From JBCBSK01 sp039819185 (GTDB taxonomy: Bacteria > Pseudomonadota > Alphaproteobacteria > Rhizobiales > Tepidamorphaceae), in contig JBCBSK010000036.1 in assembly GCA_039819185.1 (NCBI GenBank), positions 1 to 26,289 on the forward strand: 26,289 nt of DNA, in the 5' to 3' direction. Positions 8,253 through 16,555 of the stretch are shown here, one piece after another. Made by a program: the position numbers and the translations under genes. Position 1 is the stretch's first letter. Every line of letters begins with the position of its first letter. Below the pieces are notes generated by a model. The model searched no databases and was not told the DNA's origin. It saw only the letters and a list, made by a program, of their open reading frames with translations.

Positions 8253-8386
8253 CACTAAGCATTTGATCTTACAGAGATAATCCGGACACGTCTGACGCCG
8301 TTCCGGGCGTCCGACCAGCGGGATTGCAGGAAAGCTGTTATGTCGCAGCGGGTTGGGCGGTCAGCACGAAACGCTGACGAGTGCCG

Positions 8387-9709
8387 TTACCGAACCTCGG
8401 CACGCGGCCCGTCGGGCACGCTATCGGTATCTCCACGCGGCCAGGAGAAATCATTGGCACGACCATTGCGCTCAATTGTGAGATCACCCTCGACGAACAG
8501 GTTGTGATGAGCCGTGTCTGTAGCATCGGTGTCCGATGCCTCAGCCGGCGCATCAACAAGATCGATGCCAACCGCGACGGTCTCACTGGTCAACGCTGTG
8601 ATTCGGCCAATCCCGGTTTCGCGCTCCTCGGCGATGACTTCCTCGACATTGATCACTTCAGGCGCGTTGGCGATCGGAGTATCGAGCGCATCCGGCCGCA
8701 AGATGCGCCGCAATGGCCGCTCGACGAAGAAACCGAGCTTGCGTGCGCCTGCACGCGTGAAGCCGATGCCATTGTCATTGCGCAGAACACGCTCCTGACC
8801 TTCGACATCCGGGCCCGATGCCGCGTAGTTGCCGTCCTCGTCGGAAAAGGACGGCCAGATATCGACGAAGGTGCCACCTCCGGACTGACTTCTGATGCGG
8901 AACACCGAATTCATAGCAAGATAGTCATCGGCCGCGGCTGCATCGGCGACTGGCGGAAGGCCCACCCAAATGACCGGGATCTGGCGTGGCGCCAGCGCGA
9001 GCAGCAGCATATCAATCCGCTCGCCATAGAGTCCGCGCCAACGCTCGGACAGCGGCGCGTGCTCATCGCCACCGCCGGCGATCGGCTTACGATCTGACAA
9101 ACCCACTGCGATCACGGCAGCGTCGATCCGTTCGCCACTGTCGAGATAGGCACGAACCTCCTCGATCCAATCGACCGGATCATCGCCGATCAGACCGGAG
9201 CGGCGATGGGTCACGCGGTCAATGCGAACATTGTTGGTATTGGCGAAGGCATCATCGAGCCCATCGGCAATCGCGCCGGCATAAGCATCGCCGAACACGA
9301 CAACGACCTCGGCGTTGAGAACCTTTTCCTCGACAAAGACCGGCGCCGGCTGTGTGGGAACATTCGGCTGGATAACAACCCCAGCTGGTCGCTGGATACG
9401 TGGCTGCTGGCGCGTAGGACGTTCAGGTGCTCGGCGCACGCCGAAGATCGACTGGAAGAAGCCATCGACCACGCCCTGATTGGGCCGACGCTGTGGTGCC
9501 GACCGTTGCTCAGGCATATCCGCGATAATCGGATTTTCATCGCGCGCGGCGGCCGGGGCACCCGGATCAATGCAAAAGGCCGTCACGATCGCCAAGAGCG
9601 TGACCACCCCCCACTGCCGGATGCTGTGACCTGCCGATACCCGCACGCGTTTAACCGCCTCCGCCTCGGGTGCCGTCGACCACAACGTCCCGTGCTTTCC
9701 TCGCGACAT
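8387..9709 (-). CDS. DUF459 / SGNH-fold protein lacking the catalytic residues
   Basis: The 440-residue protein has a hydrophobic N-terminal segment (residues 34-47, WGVVTLLAIVTAFC) that would act as a signal or anchor, a Pro/Arg/Gln-rich linker to about 125, and then a DUF459 SGNH-like domain. Blocks are recognisable: VVVVFGDAYAGAIADGL, SGLIGDDPVDW, AVGLSDRKP, VIWVGLPPV, VDIWPSFSDEDG and GIGFTRAGARKLGFFVE. The usual block I GDS serine is Ala142, the block III Asn of GxND is Ser205, and the His expected in the last block (GIHFT) is Gly316. All three core catalytic positions appear lost, so this is probably a non-catalytic, periplasmic SGNH protein. The last 110 residues are acidic and low in complexity. 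It lies 74 bp after the lytic transglycosylase gene and is probably co-transcribed with it. No clear Shine-Dalgarno supports the start at 9709. Confidence 0.82.
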   Translation of the reverse strand: MSRGKHGTLWSTAPEAEAVKRVRVSAGHSIRQWGVVTLLAIVTAFCIDPGAPAAARDENPIIADMPEQRSAPQRRPNQGVVDGFFQSIFGVRRAPERPTRQQPRIQRPAGVVIQPNVPTQPAPVFVEEKVLNAEVVVVFGDAYAGAIADGLDDAFANTNNVRIDRVTHRRSGLIGDDPVDWIEEVRAYLDSGERIDAAVIAVGLSDRKPIAGGGDEHAPLSERWRGLYGERIDMLLLALAPRQIPVIWVGLPPVADAAAADDYLAMNSVFRIRSQSGGGTFVDIWPSFSDEDGNYAASGPDVEGQERVLRNDNGIGFTRAGARKLGFFVERPLRRILRPDALDTPIANAPEVINVEEVIAEERETGIGRITALTSETVAVGIDLVDAPAEASDTDATDTAHHNLFVEGDLTIERNGRANDFSWPRGDTDSVPDGPRAEVR

Positions 9710-9783
9710 TGACTATTCTGCCAAAGGGGCGAAAGCGTGTCACGCATGACGCGCACGATACGGCGCGTCACCTTCGAAGATGG

Positions 9784-11040
9784 TTAGCTGCCGCGACGCA
9801 GGCTTTCAAGCAGAGACAAGGTCGCAAAGCCGTCCGCCGCAACCCCGATCGAGGACTGGTATTGCCGAATTGCGCCTCGCGTTCCGGGGCCGATCTTGCC
9901 GTCGACGCCGTTCGGGTCAAAGCCGCGACGGAGCAGGAGCTGCTGCAGTTCCTCGACCTCGGCGCGACGCAGGGTGCGCTCGTTCTCGGGCCATGTCGCT
10001 GCGAACCGGCCGAAGCCCATGATTCGGTCGGCGAGATGGCCGACGCCAAGCGCATAGGAGGTCGAGTTGTTGTAACGCTTGATAACCGAGAAGTTCGGCA
10101 GCATCAGGAAGGCTGGCCCTTGCGCGCCTGCGGGTACGATCAACGTGGCGGTGTCGTTGGGGCGCGGGAAATCGCGCCCGCTGACCCTCGTGATGCCGTA
10201 GCGGGCCCATTCGGAGATCCGGCGCTCGGTGGTTTCATCGGCAAGCGCGTAATCGAAGCCACGCGGCAAAACGACCTCATAACCCCAGGTTTCTCCGGTG
10301 CGCCAGCCATGGGCGCGGAGATAGTTCGCGGTCGAGGCCAAGGCGTCCGGGATGTTGGTCCAGATATCGTGTCTGCCGTCGCCGTCATAATCGGCGGAAT
10401 ACTGCTTCCAGCTATTGGGCATGAACTGGGTATGCCCCATCGCGCCGGCCCAGGACCCTTCCATTTCGCGGAAGGAAATATGGCCGGCCTGAACGATCTG
10501 CAGCGCCGTGATCAGTTCTGAGCGCCAGAAATCCTGCCGCCTAGGGGCCTGATAGGCCAGCGTGGCGAGCGCGCGGATAACATTGTGGTTGCCCATGAAG
10601 CCGCCATAGCTGGTCTCCATGCCCCACACCGCGACAACGACGAAGCGGCTCACGCCATAGCGCGCCTCAATCTGGTCGAGTGCGGAGGAATAGCGCCGCA
10701 CCATGCTTTGCCCGGTGTCGATGCGTGACCGCGAGACAGCCGAGTCGAGATATTCCCAGATCGGCTTGGTGAACTCGGCCTGACGGTTCATCAACCGCAC
10801 CGTGTCCGGGTCCGGCGTCATGCCCGAGAAGACCTGGTTGAAGGTCTGTTCGGATACGCCAGCGCGGCGCGCATCCGGCCAGATCGACTGTACAAAAGAG
10901 GTGAAGTTCGCCTTGGCTGGCTGCGGCGCTGCCGCTGCCAAAAGACCACCAATCATCAAGGCAAGCCCGAGACGCAACCCGCCGACCGTCCGGCGGGTCA
11001 CGACGGTCCCAAGAGTAGTTGAGCGTTTTTTGTGCCGCAT
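9784..11040 (-). CDS. MltB-family lytic murein transglycosylase with C-terminal peptidoglycan-binding domain
   Basis: This envelope enzyme cleaves peptidoglycan glycan strands to 1,6-anhydro products. From the chosen start the protein has 418 residues. A basic N-terminus (RHKKRS, then TRRTVGG) is followed by a hydrophobic stretch and an AKA-like cleavage site near residue 44. The SLT_2/MltB domain follows, with the catalytic Glu142 in AVWGMETSYGGFMG, then GAMGHTQFMPNSWKQY and the DIWTNIPDALASTANYL segment. A PG_binding_1 repeat sits at the C-terminus (LQQLLLRRGFDPNGVDGKIG). The frame extends to 11103, but that would overlap galE by 34 bp and precede the signal peptide. ATG 11040 has GGAGGG about 13 bases upstream and gives a proper signal sequence. 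It lies between galE and the SGNH gene in the same orientation. Confidence 0.92.
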   Translation of the reverse strand: MRHKKRSTTLGTVVTRRTVGGLRLGLALMIGGLLAAAAPQPAKANFTSFVQSIWPDARRAGVSEQTFNQVFSGMTPDPDTVRLMNRQAEFTKPIWEYLDSAVSRSRIDTGQSMVRRYSSALDQIEARYGVSRFVVVAVWGMETSYGGFMGNHNVIRALATLAYQAPRRQDFWRSELITALQIVQAGHISFREMEGSWAGAMGHTQFMPNSWKQYSADYDGDGRHDIWTNIPDALASTANYLRAHGWRTGETWGYEVVLPRGFDYALADETTERRISEWARYGITRVSGRDFPRPNDTATLIVPAGAQGPAFLMLPNFSVIKRYNNSTSYALGVGHLADRIMGFGRFAATWPENERTLRRAEVEELQQLLLRRGFDPNGVDGKIGPGTRGAIRQYQSSIGVAADGFATLSLLESLRRGS

Positions 11041-11069
11041 CGAAACGCCGTTCCCTCCAATCCTATCTG

Positions 11070-12056
11070 TTACGCCGCCCGGTCTCTCAATTTGCGTTCC
11101 CATCCGAGCGCATGGCGCACGATGAGATCTAGATCTTCATAGCGCGGCTGCCAGCCAAACTCCTCGCGGATACGTTCAGCGCCCGCGATCAGTTGTGGCG
11201 GGTCGCCTTCACGGCGATCAGCCCTATTAACGGGGAAGTCGACATTCGAGGCCCGCTTCACCGCATCGATCACCTCAAGCACTGAAAAGCCCCGTCCATA
11301 GCCGCAGTTCAGAACTTTGCTGTCGCCCCCCGCCCGCAGATGATCGAGCGCGCGGGCATGGGCGTCGATGAGATCGCTGATGTGAATATAATCGCGGATA
11401 CAGGTTCCGTCGGGCGTATCATAGTCCGTGCCGAAAACGTCGAGATGACCGCGCTCGCCGATTGCCGCCTGGCAGGCAACCTTGATGAGGTGTGTGGCGC
11501 GCGGAGTCGACTGGCCACTGCGCCAATCTGGGTCTGCACCTGCAACGTTGAAATAGCGTAGTGCGACATAAGACAGGTCATGGGCGAAGGCCGTATCCCG
11601 AAGCATGATCTCGGTCATCAGCTTTGACGTGCCATAGGGCGAAATCGGGGCAAGCACATCGTCTTCTGCAACCGGTGAACGATCCGGCATTCCGTAGACA
11701 GCGGCGGTTGAGGAAAAGATGAAATGCGGCACGTCTGCCTTAACCGCAGCCTCCAGCAAAGCGCGCGACGTCACCGTGTTGTTGAGATAGTAACCGAGCG
11801 GATCGCGCACCGAATCGGGCACCACGATTGAGCCCGCGAAATGGACGATCGCGTCGACATCATGCTCTTTAACGAGCCGTCGCACGAGGTCGATGTCACC
11901 GGCCTCCCCCTCGACAAGGGTCGCCTTTGGATGGACGGCCCAAGCAAAGCCGGTCGAGAGATTGTCAAGGACAATGACGTCTTCGCCGGCATCGACCCGG
12001 TTCAAGACCATGTGGCTTCCGATATAGCCCGCGCCGCCGGTGATTAAGACTGCCAT
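11070..12056 (-). CDS. galE: UDP-glucose 4-epimerase GalE
   Basis: This enzyme interconverts UDP-glucose and UDP-galactose, supplying galactose for surface polysaccharides. The 328-residue protein is an extended SDR: the NAD motif GGAGYIGSH is at residues 7-15, DNLSTG after beta-2, HFAGSIVVPDS around 72-82, the active-site serine/threonine in FSSTAAVYG, and the catalytic pair Tyr141-x3-Lys145 in SPYGTSK. The sugar-binding RYFNVAGADPD and CIRDYIHISDL segments are present. AGGAG stands 6 bases upstream of ATG 12056, which settles the start. It is divergent from galU across a 182-bp region and is the first gene of a likely galE-transglycosylase-SGNH operon. Placement next to galU fits shared control of UDP-sugar supply. 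Confidence 0.95.
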   Translation of the reverse strand: MAVLITGGAGYIGSHMVLNRVDAGEDVIVLDNLSTGFAWAVHPKATLVEGEAGDIDLVRRLVKEHDVDAIVHFAGSIVVPDSVRDPLGYYLNNTVTSRALLEAAVKADVPHFIFSSTAAVYGMPDRSPVAEDDVLAPISPYGTSKLMTEIMLRDTAFAHDLSYVALRYFNVAGADPDWRSGQSTPRATHLIKVACQAAIGERGHLDVFGTDYDTPDGTCIRDYIHISDLIDAHARALDHLRAGGDSKVLNCGYGRGFSVLEVIDAVKRASNVDFPVNRADRREGDPPQLIAGAERIREEFGWQPRYEDLDLIVRHALGWERKLRDRAA

Positions 12057-12134
12057 GACAAACTCCTGGACATACGACGCTGTGGGCGCACATTGCGGTC
12101 CTGCCGGTTCTATGCTTCGACAGACTTTTGCATG

Positions 12135-12215
12135 GCGTGGTTACGACTTGGTAACCACGCGACACAGAGCTTCATGTCTCTGCCATCACACATGCCACCC
12201 GCTACTGTAACCACG
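12135..12215. promoter_or_regulatory. Candidate operator with three CGTGGTTAC half-sites between galE and galU
   Basis: A perfect 10-bp inverted repeat, GCGTGGTTAC (12135-12144) and GTAACCACGC (12151-12160), has a 6-bp spacer. A third copy of the half-site, GTAACCACG, lies at 12207-12215, only 24 bp before the galU start. The two same-orientation copies are 56 bp apart. The arrangement looks like a regulator-binding site controlling the divergent genes. No T-run follows, so a terminator is unlikely. The regulator is unknown. Confidence 0.5.
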
Positions 12216-12238
12216 TCACGACGATACAAGGATACCGC

Positions 12239-13108
12239 ATGCGACAGCTCCGCAAAGCCGTCTTCCCGGTTGCAGGTCTTGGCACCCGCTTCCTACCCGC
12301 TACCAAGGCTATGCCGAAGGAAATGCTGACCGTGGTCGACCGGCCGGTCATCCAATATGCCGTCGACGAGGCGCGCGCCGCCGGGATCGAGCATTTCATT
12401 TTCGTGACCGGGCGTAACAAGCATGTCATCGAAGATCATTTCGATATTCAGGTCGAACTGAACGACACCCTGCGCGACCGTAACAAGACGACTGAACTTG
12501 ATCGCCTCGCCGCGGATCTGCCGCCGGCGGGTGCGACGAGCTTCACCCGCCAGCAGGCACCGCTTGGTCTCGGGCACGCGGTCTGGTGCGCTCGCGAGAT
12601 GGTCGGAGACGAGCCGTTCGCGCTTCTCCTGCCCGACATGGTGATGAAGGCCGAGACGCCCTGCCTCGCCCAGATGACGTCGGTTTACGAGAAGACGGGA
12701 GGAAATGTCATTGCGGTCGAAGAATGCGCACCGGAACTGACCTATCAATACGGCATTGTCGGCAAAGGTGCGCGCCATGGTGGCGGCTTCGAGATCACCT
12801 CGATGGTCGAAAAGCCCAAGCCCGAGGATGCGCCATCGAACCTGTTCATCAATGGCCGCTACATCCTACAGCCCGAGATCTTCAAGATCCTCGAAACGCA
12901 AGGCGCGGGCGCGGGCGGCGAGATCCAGCTCACCGACGCCATGGACACGCTGATGAAAAGCCAGTCCTTTTACGGCGTGAAGTTCGATGGCCATTCCTTC
13001 GACTGTGGCGCCAAAGTCGGCTTTCTCGCTGCCAACGTCGCCTTTGCGCTGGAGCGTGATGACATCGCGCCGGACTTCCGCAAGGCGCTCGGCAACTTAT
13101 TGAACTGA
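12239..13108 (+). CDS. galU: UTP-glucose-1-phosphate uridylyltransferase GalU
   Basis: This enzyme makes UDP-glucose from UTP and glucose-1-phosphate, the precursor for exopolysaccharide, LPS sugars and the GalE reaction. The 289-residue protein is full length and shows the nucleotidyltransferase signature AVFPVAGLGTRFLPATKAMPKE at the N-terminus (residues 7-28; Gly-rich loop with Arg and Lys), VDRPVIQYAVDEA, the QQAPLGLGHAV uridine-binding segment, LLLPDMVM with the metal-binding Asp, the MVEKP segment, and NGRYILQPEIF. The sugar-site FDCGAKVGF closes the domain. AAGGA at 12228-12232 sits 6 bases before ATG 12239. It is divergent from galE and convergent with the outer-membrane protein gene (7-bp gap). 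Confidence 0.96.
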   Translation: MRQLRKAVFPVAGLGTRFLPATKAMPKEMLTVVDRPVIQYAVDEARAAGIEHFIFVTGRNKHVIEDHFDIQVELNDTLRDRNKTTELDRLAADLPPAGATSFTRQQAPLGLGHAVWCAREMVGDEPFALLLPDMVMKAETPCLAQMTSVYEKTGGNVIAVEECAPELTYQYGIVGKGARHGGGFEITSMVEKPKPEDAPSNLFINGRYILQPEIFKILETQGAGAGGEIQLTDAMDTLMKSQSFYGVKFDGHSFDCGAKVGFLAANVAFALERDDIAPDFRKALGNLLN

Positions 13109-13115
13109 TCCACGG

Positions 13116-14693
13116 TCAGCGGCTAACGCGGGCGCCGATGCCGACCGTGGTCTCATCGAAGCTCGATCCTTCGGCTGCGGCGTCGAACCGCGTATAGCCA
13201 ACATCCGCGAAGACCGAGACGCCGCGCCGGACAAGATATTCAAGCTCGGCACCGATGAAGAACTCGTTGTCCCGGCCGTCGAGACCTTCGACATCTGTCA
13301 GTTCGTAGCCGAAGGAGGCGGTGCCGACCAGATAGCGGCGGAAGGCGTGTTCGATGTCGAGATCGAAGGTGTATGTGCGGGTACCGCTGGCGCCCGCCGC
13401 CAGCGTTTCCTCGAATTCGGTCTCGGCCGTCAGCGACACCGTCGTCAGCCCGTTCGGGCGCCAGGTGACGACACCATCGGCGATCAGGCCGCGCACGGGG
13501 TCGAAACTGGGCTCGTCCGGGTGCTGCTCCTGATAGCCAAGCCGCAACTCACCGCTAATCGGGCCACCCCGGTCGAGAGCTGCACCAAGCGCCACGCCAA
13601 AGCCATCCGAGCCGCGCAACGTGCCATCGTCCGCATCTACCGGAGTGTCGAACTCGCGGGAGTTGACAAAAACATCACCGAACACCTGCCATTGCGCATC
13701 AAGGGCCCGGCCGATGCGCAGCGTGCCCTCCCATTCGTCGCGATCGCGGTCGGAATTGGCGACGATGGTGCTGTCGGCGAGCACGCCATCCTCGAAGGTT
13801 TCACGGGTGAACTCCCCCGACAGCCGGGCGAACCAGCGGCCGAATTCCCGCCTGATGCCGGCCGTGAACGACCACACATCCTCATCCGTCCGGCTGACTT
13901 GGTCGGCGTCGACATCGGTGTCGGTGCGTTCTTCGGTTTCGCGGGTGAAGCTCGCGCCGAGGTCGACCGTGGCCAGCGCACTGAGATCGAGCCTGAGATC
14001 GCCGCCAAGATCGAACGTGAGTTGATCGTCCTCGCGGGACGACTCAAAGGTCTCGTAGGTCAGACCGCCACGTAAGCTTAGCGCATGACGGTCCCAGTCC
14101 GATTGCAGATCGGCTCGTGGTGACAGGCTATAGGCAAGCCCGCTTTCGGGATCGTCCGCCCGCCCGCCGAGATTGTCGGAGTGTTCGAGCCGCGTCTCCA
14201 GGCTTGGAAACAACAGAAATGCACCAACCCTGAGGCCGAGGGGTGCGTAAGGATCGGCGTTCGGATCGCGCGGCACCGGTGGCGGTGGGTCGTCAGGTCC
14301 TAAGCCAGCCTGGTTGGTATCCGACGTGTCGAGCCCATCGTCGGCGCGCTGGCCAGCCTCCAGATCATCGAGATCGTATCTGCGGAAGTCCTCGGGTGAC
14401 GTGCGCAAGGCTGGCGGATTGGCCGCTGCGTCAGCATCCGTATCTGCCGCTCGCTGGGACGTCGCGCGCGTGTCGGCCTCGACGGCACCGGTTTGCGCTG
14501 ACGGTGTCTGTCTCCCGACCGGCGATGTTGCGAACGTATCGACAGGGCCGCGTATGACCTGGGCCTCCGCATCCGATAGAGGCGCACCAGCCAGCATGCA
14601 GCCAAAGACGATTGGCAACATCGGCTGACCGTCGAGCCATCTCGATCGACGGGCAGCACACCTGACGCGGACGGGATCGGCAAGGGACGTCAC
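13116..14693 (-). CDS. Outer-membrane beta-barrel protein (surface/exopolysaccharide-type, unnamed)
   Basis: The 525-residue protein has a basic start followed by the hydrophobic segment MLPIVFGCMLAGAPLS and a probable signal cleavage after DAEA (residue 43 or so). A Ser/Thr/Asp-rich, Pro-containing linker to about 150 includes DDPPPPVPRDPNADPYAP. The rest is a series of alternating amphipathic strands of 8-12 residues with acidic turns, for example LRLDLSALATVDLGASFTRE, ending in Arg after an aromatic-poor last strand. This is typical of outer-membrane barrels of the BBP2-like group found near polysaccharide genes. The frame begins with GTG at 14693; ATG 14621 would give a shorter signal without positive charges. 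Neither has a good Shine-Dalgarno, so the start is uncertain. It faces kdsD across a 174-bp region with a CtrA-like box. Confidence 0.78.
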   Translation of the reverse strand: MTSLADPVRVRCAARRSRWLDGQPMLPIVFGCMLAGAPLSDAEAQVIRGPVDTFATSPVGRQTPSAQTGAVEADTRATSQRAADTDADAAANPPALRTSPEDFRRYDLDDLEAGQRADDGLDTSDTNQAGLGPDDPPPPVPRDPNADPYAPLGLRVGAFLLFPSLETRLEHSDNLGGRADDPESGLAYSLSPRADLQSDWDRHALSLRGGLTYETFESSREDDQLTFDLGGDLRLDLSALATVDLGASFTRETEERTDTDVDADQVSRTDEDVWSFTAGIRREFGRWFARLSGEFTRETFEDGVLADSTIVANSDRDRDEWEGTLRIGRALDAQWQVFGDVFVNSREFDTPVDADDGTLRGSDGFGVALGAALDRGGPISGELRLGYQEQHPDEPSFDPVRGLIADGVVTWRPNGLTTVSLTAETEFEETLAAGASGTRTYTFDLDIEHAFRRYLVGTASFGYELTDVEGLDGRDNEFFIGAELEYLVRRGVSVFADVGYTRFDAAAEGSSFDETTVGIGARVSR

Positions 14694-14766
14694 GGGCTGG
14701 GGTCCTGGGAACGGTCGGGCATCGCGGCACGCCGCAGCATGGTTAACGAGCCTATAAGCCGTGTGG

Positions 14767-14781
14767 TTAAGTCTCGCTTAA
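14767..14781. promoter_or_regulatory. CtrA-like box TTAA-N7-TTAA between the barrel gene and kdsD
   Basis: TTAA (14767-14770) and TTAA (14778-14781) are separated by exactly 7 bases and embedded in a longer palindrome with arms GGTTAAG and CTTAACC. This matches the full CtrA recognition pattern known from Caulobacter and rhizobia. A further GTTAAC lies at 14742-14747. The box is 87 bp from kdsD and 74 bp from the barrel gene start. It could serve either or both. Confidence 0.6.
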
Positions 14782-14867
14782 CCCCCTCCCGATTGGCATC
14801 GGTGCATGTTAGCGTCGCTCGCGACTCACGGTCACCGATCTGGCTCATCGATCATTGAGGAGACGGC

Positions 14868-15869
14868 GTGCCTGCCATGCTGACCAATACCGCGCAGCGT
14901 TCGGATAAAGATCTCATCGGATCGATCCTGCGTACGCTTGATCTTGAGATCGAGGGGCTGAAACGCCTGCGCGAGACTGCTGGCAACGGCCTCGGTGCTG
15001 CGCTGCTGGCGACAATTGATCTCATCGCCAAAGCGCCGGGCCGAGTCATCGTCACCGGCATGGGCAAGAGCGGCCATGTCGGCACCAAGCTTGCCGCCAC
15101 GTTCGCCTCGACCGGAACGCCGGCCTTTTTCGTTCATCCGAGCGAAGCCAGCCATGGCGATCTTGGCATGATCGCGCCCGATGACGTGATCGTTGCCCTG
15201 TCCTGGTCAGGGGAGACGGCGGAACTGCGCAATTTGATTGATTATTCGCGCCGGTTCCGTGTTGGGTTGGTTGCGATAACGTCGAATCGCGACAGCGCGC
15301 TGGCGCGCGCGTCAGATGTCGTCATCAACCTGCCCAAGGCGGACGAGGCTTGCCCGCATGGCCTGGCGCCTACGACATCGACTGTCATGCAGCTGGCGAT
15401 CGGCGATGCGCTGGCGATCGCGCTTCTCGAACGCAAGGGGTTTAGCGCTAGGGATTTCGGTGTGTTCCACCCGGGCGGCCAGCTCGGCGCCAACCTGAAG
15501 TTCATTGCCGACGTCATGCATGGGGCGGACCGGCTGCCGTTGATCGCAAGCGGCGGCGTCATGTCGGAGGCGCTCGTCATCATGACTGAACGCGCCTTTG
15601 GCAGCGTCGGTGTCACCGACCGCGATGGTCAACTGATTGGTGTTATCACCGACGGCGATCTGCGCCGGCACATGTCGGACACGCTGCTAACCGCCACGGT
15701 CGACACAATCATGACGCGGTCGCCAAAGACCGTCGCACCGGACACGCTTGTATCGACAGCGCTTGAAACCCTGAACACGGTTCAGATTACGGCGCTGTTT
15801 GTGGTCAAAGATGACAGGCCCGTGGGTATCGTTCACATCCACGACCTGCTGCGTGCGGGTGTGGCTTAA
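14868..15869 (+). CDS. kdsD: Arabinose-5-phosphate isomerase (KpsF/GutQ family)
   Basis: This enzyme isomerises D-ribulose-5-phosphate to D-arabinose-5-phosphate, the first step toward Kdo for LPS. The 333-residue protein has an N-terminal SIS domain (about 40-180) with VTGMGKSGHVGTKLA, the FVHPSEASHGDLGM segment containing the family His, ALSWSGETAEL with the phosphate-binding serines, and ACPHGLAPTTST. The GVFHPGGQLGANL motif follows, then two CBS repeats (about 205-333; VITDGDLRR ends the first, IVHIHDLLRAG the second). The start is set by GAGGAG (14856-14861), 6 bases before GTG 14868; the ATG at 14877 would be 15 bases away, so GTG is preferred. The gene is divergent from the barrel protein gene and stands alone. 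Confidence 0.94.
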   Translation: MPAMLTNTAQRSDKDLIGSILRTLDLEIEGLKRLRETAGNGLGAALLATIDLIAKAPGRVIVTGMGKSGHVGTKLAATFASTGTPAFFVHPSEASHGDLGMIAPDDVIVALSWSGETAELRNLIDYSRRFRVGLVAITSNRDSALARASDVVINLPKADEACPHGLAPTTSTVMQLAIGDALAIALLERKGFSARDFGVFHPGGQLGANLKFIADVMHGADRLPLIASGGVMSEALVIMTERAFGSVGVTDRDGQLIGVITDGDLRRHMSDTLLTATVDTIMTRSPKTVAPDTLVSTALETLNTVQITALFVVKDDRPVGIVHIHDLLRAGVA

Positions 15870-15930
15870 CAAAAGCGCAAACCGAGACGCGATTGAAACC
15901 TTATGCGGACTTGAACTCCATAAGCTAAGG

Positions 15931-15965
15931 AAAAGCGCCCCGGACCCCTGACGGCCCGGAGCGCT
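15931..15965 (-). terminator. Intrinsic terminator of hsp20
   Basis: On the minus strand, 34 bases past the hsp20 stop, AGCGCTCCGG pairs with CCGGGGCGCT (one A/C mismatch) and the stem is followed by TTTT. This is a classical rho-independent signal. On the plus strand no T-run follows, so it would not serve kdsD well. Confidence 0.75.
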
Positions 15966-15999
15966 CTGTTCGTCCAATTCACGCTTTCAAAGAAACCGA

Positions 16000-16461
16000 T
16001 TACGCAGCGTCCGCTGTCAGCGTGCGATGATCGTTCGCCGTGGTGATGGCGATCGAGCGCGGCTTCATGGCTTCAGGCAGGTTGCGCTTCAGGTCGACAT
16101 GCAGAAGACCGTTTTCAAGCGCGGCCGTGTCGACTTCGACATGGTCGGCAAGCTGGAACCGGCGCTCGAAGCTGCGCTCGGCAATTCCGCGATGCAGGAA
16201 CTGGCGCTCGTCGGCCTTGTCTTCCGCGGCCTTCTCGCCGCGAATGGTCAACGTGCCTTCCTTCACCTGGATATCGAGATCCGCTTCGGCGAAACCGGCC
16301 ACCGCCATGGAAATGCGATAGGCGTTCTCATCGGTGCGCTCAATATTGTAGGGCGGAAAGCCCGACTGGCCCTCGGGGCCGTGTATGGCATCAAGCATCG
16401 AGACCAGACGATCGAAACCGACGGTCGAACGGTAAAGCGGGGCAAAATCCATCGTACGCAT
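16000..16461 (-). CDS. Small heat-shock protein, Hsp20/alpha-crystallin family (IbpA-like)
   Basis: This cytoplasmic holdase-type chaperone binds unfolding proteins during heat stress. The 153-residue product has a short N-terminal arm (MDFAPLYRSTVGFDRLVSML), a start of the crystallin domain at FPPYNIERTDENAYRISMAV, the strands LTIRGEK and FLHRGIAERSFERRFQLADHV typical of class A rhizobial sHsps when read in two parts, and the conserved ENGLLHVDLKRNLPE near the end. The open frame runs to 16602, but ATG 16461 is the start: AAGGAGG lies 7 bases upstream and the family N-terminus begins there. A sigma-32-type promoter and a structured leader stand upstream and a terminator stands downstream, so the gene is a self-contained heat-regulated unit. 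Confidence 0.94.
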   Translation of the reverse strand: MRTMDFAPLYRSTVGFDRLVSMLDAIHGPEGQSGFPPYNIERTDENAYRISMAVAGFAEADLDIQVKEGTLTIRGEKAAEDKADERQFLHRGIAERSFERRFQLADHVEVDTAALENGLLHVDLKRNLPEAMKPRSIAITTANDHRTLTADAA

Positions 16462-16549
16462 GGCATATCCTCCTTGATCAAGCGACATGCAGCCCGCCAA
16501 TTGCGGCCAGGCTTTACGAGAGCGGCACGTCCTGTGTGGCCCGTGCCTC
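16462..16549 (-). promoter_or_regulatory. ROSE-like RNA thermometer in the hsp20 leader
   Basis: The leader between the heat-shock promoter and the hsp20 start is about 88 bases and can form successive hairpins. The first has GGCACG and CGTGCC arms (16542-16547 and 16524-16529). The second is GC-rich, around GCCTG and CGGGC. The last joins GCATGTC to GGATATGC across the Shine-Dalgarno AAGGAGG. The strand opposite the Shine-Dalgarno contains UCGCU, fitting the UYGCU signature of ROSE thermometers known upstream of rhizobial sHsp genes, with a possible G-G opposition. The folding was drawn by hand, so the exact pairing is uncertain. Confidence 0.55.
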
Positions 16550-16555
16550 AAGCGC

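Noticed and set aside
8294..8378. Hairpins past the SGNH gene (arms GACGCC/GGCGTC and GTCAGC/GCTGAC) as intrinsic terminators
   Set aside because: Neither is followed by a T-run on the minus strand; they may be stems only.
13347..14075. A 242-codon plus-strand frame opposite the barrel gene
   Set aside because: No motif or ribosome site; the minus-strand frame has a signal peptide and barrel-like strands.
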